In this document: one piece after another, positions 8,468-17,615 of the stretch | Numbering within the stretch: the stretch's first letter is position 1 | Layout of the letters: the number at the start of each line of letters is the position of its first letter | Assembly (NCBI GenBank): GCA_032334235.1 | Contig: JAVSGI010000005.1 | Span: 62,001 to 126,000, forward strand | DNA from: Paracoccaceae bacterium Fryx2 | GTDB lineage: Bacteria > Pseudomonadota > Alphaproteobacteria > Rhodobacterales > Rhodobacteraceae | Direction: 5' to 3' | DNA: 64,000 nucleotides | Made by a program: the position numbers and the translations under genes | The notes under the pieces: generated by a model | Told to the model about the DNA's origin: nothing | Databases searched by the model: none | What the model saw: only the letters and a program-made list of their open reading frames with translations

Positions 8468-10009
8468 TCAATGGTAATAGCTGCCGCCACGAATGTTGGC
8501 GTGCTGGAGGGGGGCGACCTCTTCGGAGCCTTCCAGGAAGGCGCGATCGAGGCCGGTCTTGAGGATCGAACGAATGGAGGTGACGGTGCGGGCCCGGATG
8601 GTCACACCCCGCTGGCAGGCCGCATCAACGCGCTCCGGCCCATAGGTTTTGACCAAGGCCAGCACACCCAGGCAGGTGCGGAACCCCTGTTCAGGATGGG
8701 GGCGGTCAGCCATCACCATCTCGCAAAAGGCGGCGACGGCGGGGCCGGTCTTGGTTGCCTGCGCCAGCATTCTGGCCGGGGTCCATTCGGCAAAGCGACG
8801 ATGGGCCGATGGCATATGGTCGGCCACGGTGACATGGCTGCGCCGCCCCGGGGTGCGCACGTGGCTCGCAACCCTCTGACCACGATGGAATATCTCGACC
8901 GTCTGGCCGCTTGTGCGAACATCGACCTCTTGTTTGATCAGCGCGAAGGGCACGGAATACCATGAGCTGTTAACCTCAACGTGATAGTCGGGTGCCACGC
9001 GGGCGCGCTTCCAGCGGGCGAAGACATAAGGTTCGGGCGGTAGGGGCTGAAGATTGGGCCGATCCAAAGTGGCAAACAGATCGGCGCGGCTGGCGCCATA
9101 GCCGCGCATCACGCGCATGTTCAACTCGTCCAGCAGCCGCCGGATCGCCACGTTCAACTCGGCCAATGAGAAGAACCGGTGGTTCCGCAGCCGCGCCAGA
9201 ATCCAGCGTTGTGCCACTTGGACAGCCACTTCCACCTTCGCCTTGTCCCGGGGTTTGCGCGGCCGGGCGGGCAGAACGGCGGTGCCATAATGCGCCGCCA
9301 TCTCGGCATAGGTCCGGTTCAGCCCCGGATCAAACCGGTCTGCCTTGATCACGGCGGACTTCAGATTGTCCGGAACCACCGCCTTTGGCACGCCGCCCAG
9401 AAAGGCGAACATCCGGATATGCGCGAGGATCCAATCTTCCAACCCCTCCGATGCCACCGCCTCGGCATAGGTGTGATTCGATGCCCCCATTGCCGCCACG
9501 AACAGCTTCATGGCCCGCGCTTCGCCGGTCGTGGGGTCGATCACGTCGATGGTGTCGCCGGCAAAGTCGACGAACACCTTCTCGCCGCCCACATGTGTCT
9601 GGCGCATCGTCGGGCGCACCCGACCCTTCCAAGCCTCGTAATGCGTGCAAAACCAAGTATAGGCAAAACCCCCGGGGTGCGCGGCACGGTATTCTTCCCA
9701 GAGCAGCATCCGCGTCACCCCAGGGCGGCGCAACTCGCGGTCAATCTCCGCCCAGTCGGGCACAAGCCGCTCCGCGTCCGGCACCGTGGGCGGGGCTGGA
9801 AACAAAAGAAGTTCAAGGCTGTCGTCATCGATCCCCTCCGGCAAGGGCCACGTGAGCCCGGCATGACGCGCCCGTTGGGTGTAGCTTCCGACGCTCCCCT
9901 TGCTCAGACCGAGGGAAGCGGCAATGGACCGCTCGCTCAGGCCTTGCCCAAGCTTCAATCGCAAAACATCTCGTATCCGGCGCATGTTCAATCGTCCTGT
10001 CGGCATCAA
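8468..10009 (-). CDS. istA: IS21-family transposase IstA
   Basis: A 513-residue DDE transposase. The N-terminal helix-turn-helix (LGLSKGSVGSYTQRA near residue 30) binds the ends. The catalytic core includes VFVDFAGDTIDV (first Asp) and VPDNLKSAV (second Asp), with the Glu in the helix after PRKPRDKAKVEVAV. The C-terminal SH3-like part carries YHVEVNSSWYSVP. It is intact and full length; with istB it makes a complete element. Confidence 0.93.
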   Translation of the reverse strand: MMPTGRLNMRRIRDVLRLKLGQGLSERSIAASLGLSKGSVGSYTQRARHAGLTWPLPEGIDDDSLELLLFPAPPTVPDAERLVPDWAEIDRELRRPGVTRMLLWEEYRAAHPGGFAYTWFCTHYEAWKGRVRPTMRQTHVGGEKVFVDFAGDTIDVIDPTTGEARAMKLFVAAMGASNHTYAEAVASEGLEDWILAHIRMFAFLGGVPKAVVPDNLKSAVIKADRFDPGLNRTYAEMAAHYGTAVLPARPRKPRDKAKVEVAVQVAQRWILARLRNHRFFSLAELNVAIRRLLDELNMRVMRGYGASRADLFATLDRPNLQPLPPEPYVFARWKRARVAPDYHVEVNSSWYSVPFALIKQEVDVRTSGQTVEIFHRGQRVASHVRTPGRRSHVTVADHMPSAHRRFAEWTPARMLAQATKTGPAVAAFCEMVMADRPHPEQGFRTCLGVLALVKTYGPERVDAACQRGVTIRARTVTSIRSILKTGLDRAFLEGSEEVAPLQHANIRGGSYYH

Positions 10010-10155
10010 GCCACCCCTTCATTCCTGAAGGCGCAACTATCCTCAATTTGCCGACCAGACCTGCCCGCGATCCCGCGAAATCAGTGCCCAGCTTCACGCG
10101 AAATGACTGCCCATGATCCCGTGAAATCGATGCCCACCATCAAGCGAAACACGCA

Positions 10156-10162
10156 GGCACCG
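10156..10162. repeat. Right target-site duplication of the IS21-family element
   Basis: GGCACCG follows the right end of the element directly and matches 7571-7577 exactly. Confidence 0.85.
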
Positions 10163-11022
10163 CCCAGCCCGAGCAGTTGGGCGGTCAGATTGGCCTGCGG
10201 CATGCCGACCTGTGTCACGGCATTGGCGAAAGTCACCGTTGGCGTGTTCACGACCGTGGTTCCGCCAGCGCCTGCGGTCGTCGACCCGATATTGACGACG
10301 GTGGTCGACCCAGATGCGCCGCCTGTGCCAAGGTTCAGGGTCTTGGTCACGCCGGTCGGGTTGACCCCTGTCCCCATCCCATAGGTCGCGGCGGTGATGG
10401 CCGTACCGATCGAGGCTGCTGCCGCCGAAACCGTGACCGTGCCCGAGGCGGTCAGGGTGCCGGTGATGGACACGGCCCCCGACGCCGTCAGCGAACCAGA
10501 GAAGGTCTTGTTGCCGGTAAAGGTCTGGGTGCCCGCGAGGATCGCCAGTTCCGACGATGTGTTCGGCAGGGTGAATGACCGGGTCGTGCCGGTGGTGATG
10601 CCCGAGAGGGAGAACAACGCCTTCCTCGTCGGATCGGCGTCGTTCACCAGGCTGAAAACGGCATCCGACACATCCACCGGTTCGCCGACCAGATCCCAAG
10701 CCGATCCATTCCACGCGACAAAGGTCTGTTCCGCCGCGATCCATGCCAGCCAACCCGGGCGCGGCACCAGCCGCATCCAGACACCATCGACCCAGAAGGC
10801 GACGTTCAGATCCCAGCCAGCCCAAAGACCCGTCGCGCCTGACGCCACGATATGCCGGTCGCCATCGGTCGGGCTGGCGGGCGGCGCGGTGCGGGTTCGG
10901 TCGAGGACCGACAATTGCACCATCGCATCCAGCAGGCGCAGCGCCTCGTTGTGGGTGACATGCTTCTGGGCCTGCGATGCCAGGATGTAGGGCAGCAGGA
11001 GATGGGTGGTGATGTCGGACAT
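10156..11022 (-). pseudogene. N-terminal half of a DUF2793-type tail protein, split by IS21 insertion
   Basis: Starts MSDITTHLLLPYILASQAQKH and continues with the DUF2793 pattern (VTHNEALRLLDAMVQL, GDRHIVASGATGLWAGWDL, ARTRPGWLAWIAAEQ-like), then low-complexity repeats rich in Thr, Ser, Gly and Ala (GSLTASGAVSITGTLTASG). Coding is cut at LLGLGGA by the IS21 element and would read about 25 foreign residues before a stop. In related phages this protein sits after the host-specificity protein, as here (11 bp after the gp15-like gene), and probably forms a tail fibre. The partner half is 6479-7577. Confidence 0.85.
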
Positions 11023-11032
11023 GATCCTGCTT

Positions 11033-14000
11033 TCAGAAGGTGAGCGTGACGGATCGCCCAGCGCCCCGGCCGATCAAGGCTGAGAGCTGATAGATGCGGA
11101 TGGCGAGGGATTGGCCGGGCCCGATGGTCGCGCCCCAATCGGCGGTTTGCTGGACAGCGGTGTAGAGGGCGCTGGTCGTGGCAGTCGTCAAGGATCGCTT
11201 GACAACTGACCCGTCCAGAATGTCGATCGCATAAGCCTCGCTGTCCTCCGCCAAAGGCACATCGCCCGCGCCCCAGCTGTCTGCGGCCAGCGACCGCGAA
11301 CGACGCATCCAGCGGATGGTCAGATCGCCGGGGCTGCGAGCAATTCGCCATGGCTGCTCGACATGGCCCACCGAAAACGGCCGCAGCCCGGTGCCTTCGG
11401 GGGTAAAGGTCGTTGCGACAAAGGTTTCATCGCTTACTGGACGCGAGGCCGGGCCGATGCGCCAGTTCCACGGCAGGCCCAGATCGGCCTCGGAAATCGG
11501 CAGGGAAGCTAAGGTTGCATCCAGCACGACCACCCGCGCGCCGGTCGGCACCATGCTGACCATGGCCCCTTCCGTTCCACGCTGGCCGCGTAGCAGCCGG
11601 GTCAGCCGGTACCGTCCGGGTGCGATCAACTCGGCCGATCCCGCTTGAACAATCTCCCACAGCCCAGCGCCGGTTTCCACCGCCAGCGCGTTCGCTCCGC
11701 CAAGCAAGGTGATGTCCGTGACGCTTTCCAGCGTGCCCGAGAACAGATCGACCACCAGGGCATTGCCCAGATCGAAGCGCGAGACCGGCCCGGCAAAGAA
11801 ATCCGCCGCCAACACGCCCATGCGCGCCCGGGTGCCAAAGGTGGTCAGCAGGGCAAAGCCGTCCGTCGCGGCGCTGCGGTAAACCGCGATCTCGCCCGGC
11901 CATGGTTTGGCATGGGCTGCGATCATAGGCCGATGCGCTGGCTGATCTTCGCGCAGCTGCGGCAGGTCCATCAGGATGACGTCCGGGGTGCCAAACACCG
12001 TCGGCGTCGAGAGCGAGGCCGGGCGGGGCTCGCCGGGCGGCAAGTCATAAACTGTCCGGTCCTGGCGGACAGCGTCGATGCTTCGAAGGTCGGAGTCTGC
12101 AATGGAGACCAGCCGCAATTCCGTCAGGCGGCCATCGTGATCGAGCAGGATCACATCGCAGGGATCCAGCGCCAGCCGTGAGGGCGGCAAGCGGAACACG
12201 GCACTTTCGCGTCCAACCCATGCCTCCATCAGCGCGCGACGGCATCTGCGTTCGGCTTCTTCTGGAGGGATCGCCATCGGGAAACTTTCCGAAGCGATCC
12301 GGGTTGTATCGACAGTGATCCGCCGCGCCTCGACCTGTGCCGCGTCGTAATCCTCGTCGGCCCGCGCGACCTGCCATTTCAGGGCCTGCGGCAGTTCGGT
12401 TTCCTGCGCCCGGGTCAGTTCCATCCCGTCGCCCTGCGCCGAGGCAGCTGCCACCATGCTGTCCGGGGTAATGGTCAGACCGGCAATGCGGCCGCGCATC
12501 AGGAACTTGATCCGCCCCTCGCTCTCCACGGCATCAAAGCCGAAATGCCGCGCCAACGTGGAAATCGAGGCGCGTGGAGCCTCCAGTGCCGAGATGACAT
12601 AGCCCTCTACCGCGCCCCAGAGGCCGGAGACGTCGAGCAATTCCTCCGGCATGCCAGCCCGCAAGCAGAGGTGACGCACGAGGGCGGCGAGCGACACAGC
12701 ACCCAGCCTTCCGGTCAGCCAGTGCCCCAACCGCCAGTTCGGGCCGTCGGTCCAGACATCGGTCAGCTCTGGAAAGAACGGATAGGGTCGTGCATCCCAA
12801 GTCCAGGCGGCGCATTCGGGGACATGGACCATGCGCGCGCCATAGACCGAGGACACCGGGTTGTTCGCCCCGGCGCCCCAGAACAGATATGTCGCCTCCA
12901 AATAAGCCCGCTGGATCGCATCGTCCCGCCAGCCCCGCGAAAAGTAGGGCGTGAAGCTCTCCGAGGACTTCGGGTCGAAGAACACGTTGGGCTGGTTGGT
13001 GCCGCGGTCAATCGCCGGGCAGCCCAGCTCGGTAAACCAGACGGGCTTCGACTGCGGAACCCACGCTGTCGGCGTCCCGCTTTCCACCCCGCCGGGTCGG
13101 TTGAAATGCGGATTTTGCCACCAGGCGCGCAGATCCTTGAAGCGGAACACCCAAGGTTTGGCCGCCGCCCCATCGGTGATCGGTGTCCGGTTTTGCGCTG
13201 TCCGGTTCAGAGCACTGGCATAGAACCAATCAAACCCTTCGCCGCCAGTGATGTTGGATTGCAGATAGGCACAGTCGTAGATCGCCGGTGCCAGCGACGC
13301 ATCGGCATGATCGAAGCCGTCGCGCCAGTCGGACAGCGGACTGTAGTTATCGATGCCGACGAAATCGATGTTGGCGTCTGACCACAGGGCGTCGAGGTGG
13401 AAATACACATCGCCCGAACCATCGCCCGGATGGTGGCCGAAGTATTCCGACCAGTCGGCGGCGTAGCCGATCTTGGGCCCAGCACCGAGGATGGTCCGCA
13501 CGGCAGCGGCGAGGCTCTTGAAAGCGGCGACGGCAGGATAGGTGCTGGCGCCCGAGCGGATCGTGGTCAGGCCGGGCATTTCCGATCCGATCAGGAAGGC
13601 GTCCACGCCCCCGGCGGCTTTGCACAGATGCGCGTAGTGCAGGATCATCCGGCGCAGGGACCATTCCCCGACCGGGCCGGTCCAGCTGACAGTGGTGCCC
13701 GACACGCTGACGTTCGCGGGCGTGGCTGTGCCGAACAGCGTCGATACTTGGGTGGCGGCCGGGGCGGTCTTGTCGACCGATCCTGCAAAGCCCGCTGCCG
13801 GGGAACAAGTGATACGCCCGCGCCAGGGGAAGGTCGGCTGGCCGGAGGTGGCGGCATTGGCGCTGTAGGGGTTTGGCTTGGTATTGCCGGGTGGGACGTC
13901 CATCAGGATGAAGGGATAGAAGGTGACCCGCAACCCGCGTGCTTTCATCTCCTGGATCGCCTGCACCACGGCAAAGTCAGCGGGCGTGCCGCCGTAGACC

Positions 14001-15031
14001 GGTCGATCCTCGGCATCACGGCTGACAAGAAATGCATCGGCACGGCTGACGCCATTCACAACCCAAGCCGAAGGTGTCGTGGTCTTGGTGTCCACTTCGA
14101 CGCCCGGACGCACCTTGCACGATCCTGCGCGCAGGTCGTCGCCAAACCAGGCTATGACGAGGCTGACGCTTTCGACGGCAGGGGCCAGCGATTGCAATCG
14201 GTCCAGTGCCACGACGATGTCAGCCGTGTCGGAAATTGCGTTCAGATTTTCCGCGACGGTGCTGCCGCCCGAGGTCTGTCCGAAGATGTTGGTTCTGCCG
14301 CCGCTGGTCTTCTTGACCGGTGCAGTCGCGTAAGTGAATTCGCCCGAGGCAGGGATCATCGTGACAGCCTTCACCAGCCCCTCGGCTGTGTCAGGATCTG
14401 CTAGGGGCCGGAATACCTCGAAGCTGATCTGGGGCAGGCGGTTGCCGAAGGTGCTGAGGTTCAGCTCCTCGAAGACGACATAGGCCGTGCCGCGATAGGC
14501 GGGGGTCTTGGCCGAACCCATCTTGGCCGAAATGAACGGGTCGGGCGCTTGCGCCTCGTCACCCGGATACCAGCGCCACGTCACGCCGGTTAAATCCATC
14601 GCCTTGCCGTCGGCCCAGACGCGACCGATGCCGGTGATCTCACCCTCGCACAGCGCGACAGCGAAGCTGGCGTAGTACAGATATTCGGTGGTGGTGACCT
14701 TCGGCCCGCTGCCCTTGCCACCACCTTGACGCGTGGTGTTCACCTCTTCGCGAAAATCGGTGGCCCAGATGATGTTGCCGCCGATGCGCATGCGCCCGAA
14801 GAGGCGTGGGATCACGGCCCCTTCGGTCGAGGAGGTGATGCGCAAGCTGTCGAGCCGCGCGCCCTCGATCCTCTGCGCCGGGGCGAGGGACGACACGATC
14901 CAGTTGTCGACGACCGACCCGATGGTCGAGCCGATGAAGCCGCCGATAGCTGCGCCGGAGAATCCAAGGATGGCCCCGCCAAATGCGCCGCCAATCGCGG
15001 AGCCGACGGCGCCGAGAACCAAAGTAGCCAT
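11033..15031 (-). CDS. GTA gp15-like phage host-specificity / tail tip protein with TIM-barrel domain
   Basis: A 1332-residue protein, normal size for the family. The N-terminus is glycine-rich and hydrophobic (GSAIGGAFGGAILGFSGAAIGGF). A middle region of about residues 380-760 (GVDAFLIGSEM, FVGIDNYSPLSDWRDG, PVWFTELGCPAIDRGTNQPN) matches the TIM-barrel domain of the RcGTA baseplate 'megatron' protein. The C-terminus (AVQQTADWGATIGPGQSLAIRIYQLS) matches the phage tail-tip family. It forms the tail tip and probably contacts the recipient surface. In canonical clusters it follows gp14 directly; here an antisense gene at 15114-15590 lies between. The frame is intact. Confidence 0.9.
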   Translation of the reverse strand: MATLVLGAVGSAIGGAFGGAILGFSGAAIGGFIGSTIGSVVDNWIVSSLAPAQRIEGARLDSLRITSSTEGAVIPRLFGRMRIGGNIIWATDFREEVNTTRQGGGKGSGPKVTTTEYLYYASFAVALCEGEITGIGRVWADGKAMDLTGVTWRWYPGDEAQAPDPFISAKMGSAKTPAYRGTAYVVFEELNLSTFGNRLPQISFEVFRPLADPDTAEGLVKAVTMIPASGEFTYATAPVKKTSGGRTNIFGQTSGGSTVAENLNAISDTADIVVALDRLQSLAPAVESVSLVIAWFGDDLRAGSCKVRPGVEVDTKTTTPSAWVVNGVSRADAFLVSRDAEDRPVYGGTPADFAVVQAIQEMKARGLRVTFYPFILMDVPPGNTKPNPYSANAATSGQPTFPWRGRITCSPAAGFAGSVDKTAPAATQVSTLFGTATPANVSVSGTTVSWTGPVGEWSLRRMILHYAHLCKAAGGVDAFLIGSEMPGLTTIRSGASTYPAVAAFKSLAAAVRTILGAGPKIGYAADWSEYFGHHPGDGSGDVYFHLDALWSDANIDFVGIDNYSPLSDWRDGFDHADASLAPAIYDCAYLQSNITGGEGFDWFYASALNRTAQNRTPITDGAAAKPWVFRFKDLRAWWQNPHFNRPGGVESGTPTAWVPQSKPVWFTELGCPAIDRGTNQPNVFFDPKSSESFTPYFSRGWRDDAIQRAYLEATYLFWGAGANNPVSSVYGARMVHVPECAAWTWDARPYPFFPELTDVWTDGPNWRLGHWLTGRLGAVSLAALVRHLCLRAGMPEELLDVSGLWGAVEGYVISALEAPRASISTLARHFGFDAVESEGRIKFLMRGRIAGLTITPDSMVAAASAQGDGMELTRAQETELPQALKWQVARADEDYDAAQVEARRITVDTTRIASESFPMAIPPEEAERRCRRALMEAWVGRESAVFRLPPSRLALDPCDVILLDHDGRLTELRLVSIADSDLRSIDAVRQDRTVYDLPPGEPRPASLSTPTVFGTPDVILMDLPQLREDQPAHRPMIAAHAKPWPGEIAVYRSAATDGFALLTTFGTRARMGVLAADFFAGPVSRFDLGNALVVDLFSGTLESVTDITLLGGANALAVETGAGLWEIVQAGSAELIAPGRYRLTRLLRGQRGTEGAMVSMVPTGARVVVLDATLASLPISEADLGLPWNWRIGPASRPVSDETFVATTFTPEGTGLRPFSVGHVEQPWRIARSPGDLTIRWMRRSRSLAADSWGAGDVPLAEDSEAYAIDILDGSVVKRSLTTATTSALYTAVQQTADWGATIGPGQSLAIRIYQLSALIGRGAGRSVTLTF

Positions 15032-15113
15032 AGTCAGTTTCCATTAAGTTGGGGATCGACGGGGGAACCGTCGCAAGGTTGATTGGGAGGGGTCTTGGCT
15101 GTAGCCTTTTGCC

Positions 15114-15590
15114 ATGGGCCACGCATTCGATCCTCAGGTACTCTTGCAACTGCCGCTGATGGCAAACCTCGCGACGATCTGCGCCGAGGGGCCGCGGAAT
15201 TCGCCGGTCTGGTTTCTTTGGGAAGACGGAGTCATCTGGATGCTAGGTGACAAGGGTGGCAGTTCCGTCAAACGTTTGAATACCGACCCTCGTTGCGCGT
15301 TTGAGCTCGTGCACTTCAACCGTAAAGAAGGCCACCTCCTGCATCTTGGACTGCGCGGCTCAGCAACGATCACACCGATGGACCCAAGGCTGTTCGAGAG
15401 GCTTCTCGATAAATATCTGGGCGCGGATCGTTCGCAATGGAACGCCTGGTTCATCGAGAACATTGCCCAAATTGAAGACCCATCGGGCCGATTGATCCGC
15501 CTGGAACCAGAGACGTTTTACACCAACAACGTCTCCTATTTTCTCACTGGCCCGGCACTGGCTTGGTCGGATGGAATGCCGCTCCCCTGA
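15114..15590 (+). CDS. Pyridoxamine 5'-phosphate oxidase-like FMN-binding split-barrel protein
   Basis: A 158-residue protein on the strand opposite to the tail genes. LPLMANLATICAEGPRNSPVWFLWEDG, LGDKGGSSVKRLNTDPRCAFELVHF and GLRGSATITPMDPRLFERLLDKYLG follow the pattern of small PNPOx-like flavin proteins that reduce or bind FMN/F420-type cofactors. The substrate is unknown. Its 3' end overlaps the gp14 gene by 55 bp and its start lies 83 bp from the divergent gp15 start. A possible promoter (TTGATT, 17 bp, TAGCCT) directly precedes the ATG. The placement fits a phage cargo ('moron') gene. Confidence 0.72.
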   Translation: MGHAFDPQVLLQLPLMANLATICAEGPRNSPVWFLWEDGVIWMLGDKGGSSVKRLNTDPRCAFELVHFNRKEGHLLHLGLRGSATITPMDPRLFERLLDKYLGADRSQWNAWFIENIAQIEDPSGRLIRLEPETFYTNNVSYFLTGPALAWSDGMPLP

Positions 15591-16030
15591 GTGGCGGAAT
15601 CGTCGGGAAAGACGAAGGCGAAGGCGATCTTGCGCGCCCAAGAGGGCGTCACGGCTTCCTCGACCACACCAAGCCGTTCATAGGCATGGATGAAGCGGTC
15701 TGGCGTGGTCAGGATCCCGACGTGCTTGGCGATGGCGCGTGGGGCCATCCGGAACAGGACCAAAGAGCCAGGACCGGCCTCGGCCGGGAGGACTTCAGAC
15801 ATCATCGCCCGAGCGCCGTCGGCCAGCACCTCTCTCGGCCCGGTCTCACCCCAATCCCGGCTGTAGGGTGGGATCGGGAACGGCTCATCGCCCACCACCT
15901 CGCGCCAGACGCCGCGCGCCAGGCCAAGGCAATCGCAGCCGACGCCCCGCAAACTGGCCTGATCGTGGTAGGGCGTGCCTAGCCAAGATCGCGCGACGGC
16001 GATCACCAAGGCTGGATCAGCGGCCGTCAC
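15536..16030 (-). CDS. GTA gp14-like NlpC/P60 cell-wall peptidase
   Basis: A 164-residue protein of the tail-associated NlpC/P60 family. The catalytic Cys lies in GVGCDCLGLARGVW (about residues 30-43), the His in AKHVGIL, and a further polar residue in RFIHAYERLGVVE. It would locally open the recipient wall during DNA entry. The ATG overlaps the DUF2163 gene stop by 4 bp (ATGA). The last 55 bp overlap an antisense PNPOx-like gene. Confidence 0.88.
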   Translation of the reverse strand: MTAADPALVIAVARSWLGTPYHDQASLRGVGCDCLGLARGVWREVVGDEPFPIPPYSRDWGETGPREVLADGARAMMSEVLPAEAGPGSLVLFRMAPRAIAKHVGILTTPDRFIHAYERLGVVEEAVTPSWARKIAFAFVFPDDSATQGSGIPSDQASAGPVRK

Positions 16031-16911
16031 AGAACGTTCCCTTCATGGCCGCCGTCCTGGCTGGCATAGCGCAGCACGGCATCCTGCCCCGGAATGTTCG
16101 GAAAACCCCGGAAGTTGGCGACGTTTGCGAACTTTGCGCTGCAGGTTGCAATGCGCTTGTCGCAGCCCGCGCGCGCGATGAAGCTGTTGCCCTCGGCAAT
16201 TTGAAGCATCGGGGCTTCCAGCAGCGTCAATGTCGCGATGGCATCGGCCAAGCCATGGGACAGCACTTCGGTAGTGCGCCCCGCATTTGCGCCGCTGGTC
16301 CAGGTGAGAGTCCCAGAAGTGAACCAGCCCGCGTCGAACCCGCTCAGCCCTGATGCCATGAACGCCCGGTCGCGCAAGAGATCGGTGACGACGCCCGTGC
16401 CCTTGTAGACGTTGTTCTCGAGGTCGATCCCGCAGCGCGCATCGCCCAAGCGGGCGTCGCATCCCGCCTGAAACGTCCGCCCGACAGTCTGACCCAGCAC
16501 ATGCGCCAGGGACCGGACTTCGGCCACGAAGGCCATCCGTCCCCGCCGGATTTGCCCCACTGCACCCCGGCGCAACAGCACGCGCTGGCTGACATCGGCC
16601 CAATTCACCCTCCACAGCTCGACCGCCGCATTGTCCCAGCGACCGTCGAGGATGTCGGTTTCGGTGATCCGGTCCGAGGTCAGCACGCCGGTCGCGTCCT
16701 GCGCATCGACGGCGAGGTCTGAACTGGCGCGGATCTCTGACGCCGCAAATCCGCTCTCCGGCTCAAAGCCAGTGCCGTCGAAACTCAAGGCGCGGTCATG
16801 ATCGGTGAAGCCCAGCGCTACGCCATCGCTGCGCGAAATCCGCCAGCACCATGATAAGGTGGTGGTGCCATCATCGAGATGGGCCTGCAGCGCAGGGGAA
16901 AGGTTTTTCAT
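16027..16911 (-). CDS. GTA gp13-like DUF2163 tail protein
   Basis: A 294-residue protein with the DUF2163 / phage_BR0599 pattern: TTLSWCWRISRSDGVALGFTDHD near the start, GRTFQAGCDARLGDARCGIDL in the middle, and GCDKRIATCSAKFANVANFRGFPNIPGQD at the C-terminus, where the conserved cysteines probably bind an iron-sulfur cluster (known for the RcGTA hub protein). It sits between gp12 and gp14 with 4-bp overlaps on both sides, showing tight translational coupling. Confidence 0.9.
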   Translation of the reverse strand: MKNLSPALQAHLDDGTTTLSWCWRISRSDGVALGFTDHDRALSFDGTGFEPESGFAASEIRASSDLAVDAQDATGVLTSDRITETDILDGRWDNAAVELWRVNWADVSQRVLLRRGAVGQIRRGRMAFVAEVRSLAHVLGQTVGRTFQAGCDARLGDARCGIDLENNVYKGTGVVTDLLRDRAFMASGLSGFDAGWFTSGTLTWTSGANAGRTTEVLSHGLADAIATLTLLEAPMLQIAEGNSFIARAGCDKRIATCSAKFANVANFRGFPNIPGQDAVLRYASQDGGHEGNVL

Positions 16912-17147
16912 CTGCGGATCTCCAAGAGCGGGATGGAGGTGATCGATCCGAGCCGTTCAAAATCGAGGGTCACGTCGAGCGTGTCGCTGTCGAAGCGCAC
17001 CGGCACATCGAATTCGAAACCCGCCCGCACGATGACGCCATTGGCGGGCGCGGTGGTGAAGGTAATGACGCCGGTGCTGGCATCCAGCGTCCAGCCCGAC
17101 ATCTGTTCGACCACGCCCAGCGCGACGCGGACGGTTCCGGCGACGGG
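16908..17147 (-). pseudogene. 3' fragment of a GTA gp12-like DUF2460 tail protein
   Basis: The remaining 79 codons (PVAGTVRVALGVVEQMSGW, ITFTTAPANGVIVRAGFEF, DVPVRFDSDTL, SIPLLEIRR*) match the C-terminal third of DUF2460, usually about 210 residues. The 5' part has been replaced at 17148 by the left end of an IS21-family element. Its stop overlaps the DUF2163 start (ATGA). Everything upstream in a normal GTA or phage head-tail cluster is missing from the window. Confidence 0.85.
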
Positions 17148-17574
17148 TGTTCAGCGACAACCATCTTGGCCGGTGCCGGCAACCACCTTGGCCGGTGGGG
17201 CTGAACGGAAGACGGGCATGCCCGTCTGGAGGGCAGCCCCACCGGCTTGATTGATTTCGGGGAAGGTGCTGGTCGCTGCGGGTTGGTAAGCCGGGTTCCT
17301 CTGCCGTCAAACGGAGGATCCGGGTTGGCCTACAAACCCATCAACGACCAGCAATTGAGATTATACATGTCCGACCTCCGATATCACAGTCAGCGCACGT
17401 CGGCCGCCCGCGCCGGGTTCAGCGAGCGCACGGCCCGACGGTTCGATGCCAACCCGACGCTGCCCTCGAACCGCAAGATCGTTCACGGGCGCACGGTGGC
17501 CGATCCCCTCGAGGGTTATTGGGAGGGCGACATCCTTCCCTTGCTGGAGAGGGACAGCGCCTTGCAGGCCGTCT
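17148..17574 (+). mobile_element. Left-end fragment of a second IS21-family element
   Basis: Starts with TGTTCAGCGACAACC and contains repeated end motifs (ACAACCATCTTGGCCGGTG, then CAACCACCTTGGCCGGTG), as in IS21-family termini. It is unrelated at the ends to the element at 7578-10155. It carries the start of an istA gene, cut at 17574 where the IS3-family element begins. No istB or right end is seen in the window. Confidence 0.8.
17325..17574 (+). pseudogene. istA: istA fragment (first 83 codons)
   Basis: Begins at a TTG preceded by GGAGG (spacing 7), reading (M)AYKPINDQQLRLYMSDLRYH and on through FSERTARRFDANPTLPSNRK to DPLEGYWEGDILPLLERDSAL, the N-terminal helix-turn-helix region of an IS21-family transposase. 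Coding stops at a TGA that belongs to the first bases of the IS3-family element. More than 80 percent of a normal istA is gone. Confidence 0.82.
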
Positions 17575-17615
17575 GAACCGCCCCGGGTTTACCGGAGGGC
17601 AAAACTCTCGGAGAA

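Larger units (their letters stand above)
7578..10155 (-). mobile_element. Complete IS21-family insertion sequence (2578 bp)
   Basis: The ends are related imperfect inverted repeats: TGCGGATTTCGCGG at 7578 and, on the other strand, TGCGTGTTTCGC ending at 10155. Both ends contain several spaced copies of a TTTCGC/TTTCAC...TGGGC motif, typical transposase-binding repeats of IS21. It carries istA and istB in order on the minus strand and is flanked by a perfect 7-bp duplication. Both genes are open, so the copy looks intact and recent relative to the decayed phage genes around it. Confidence 0.92.
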
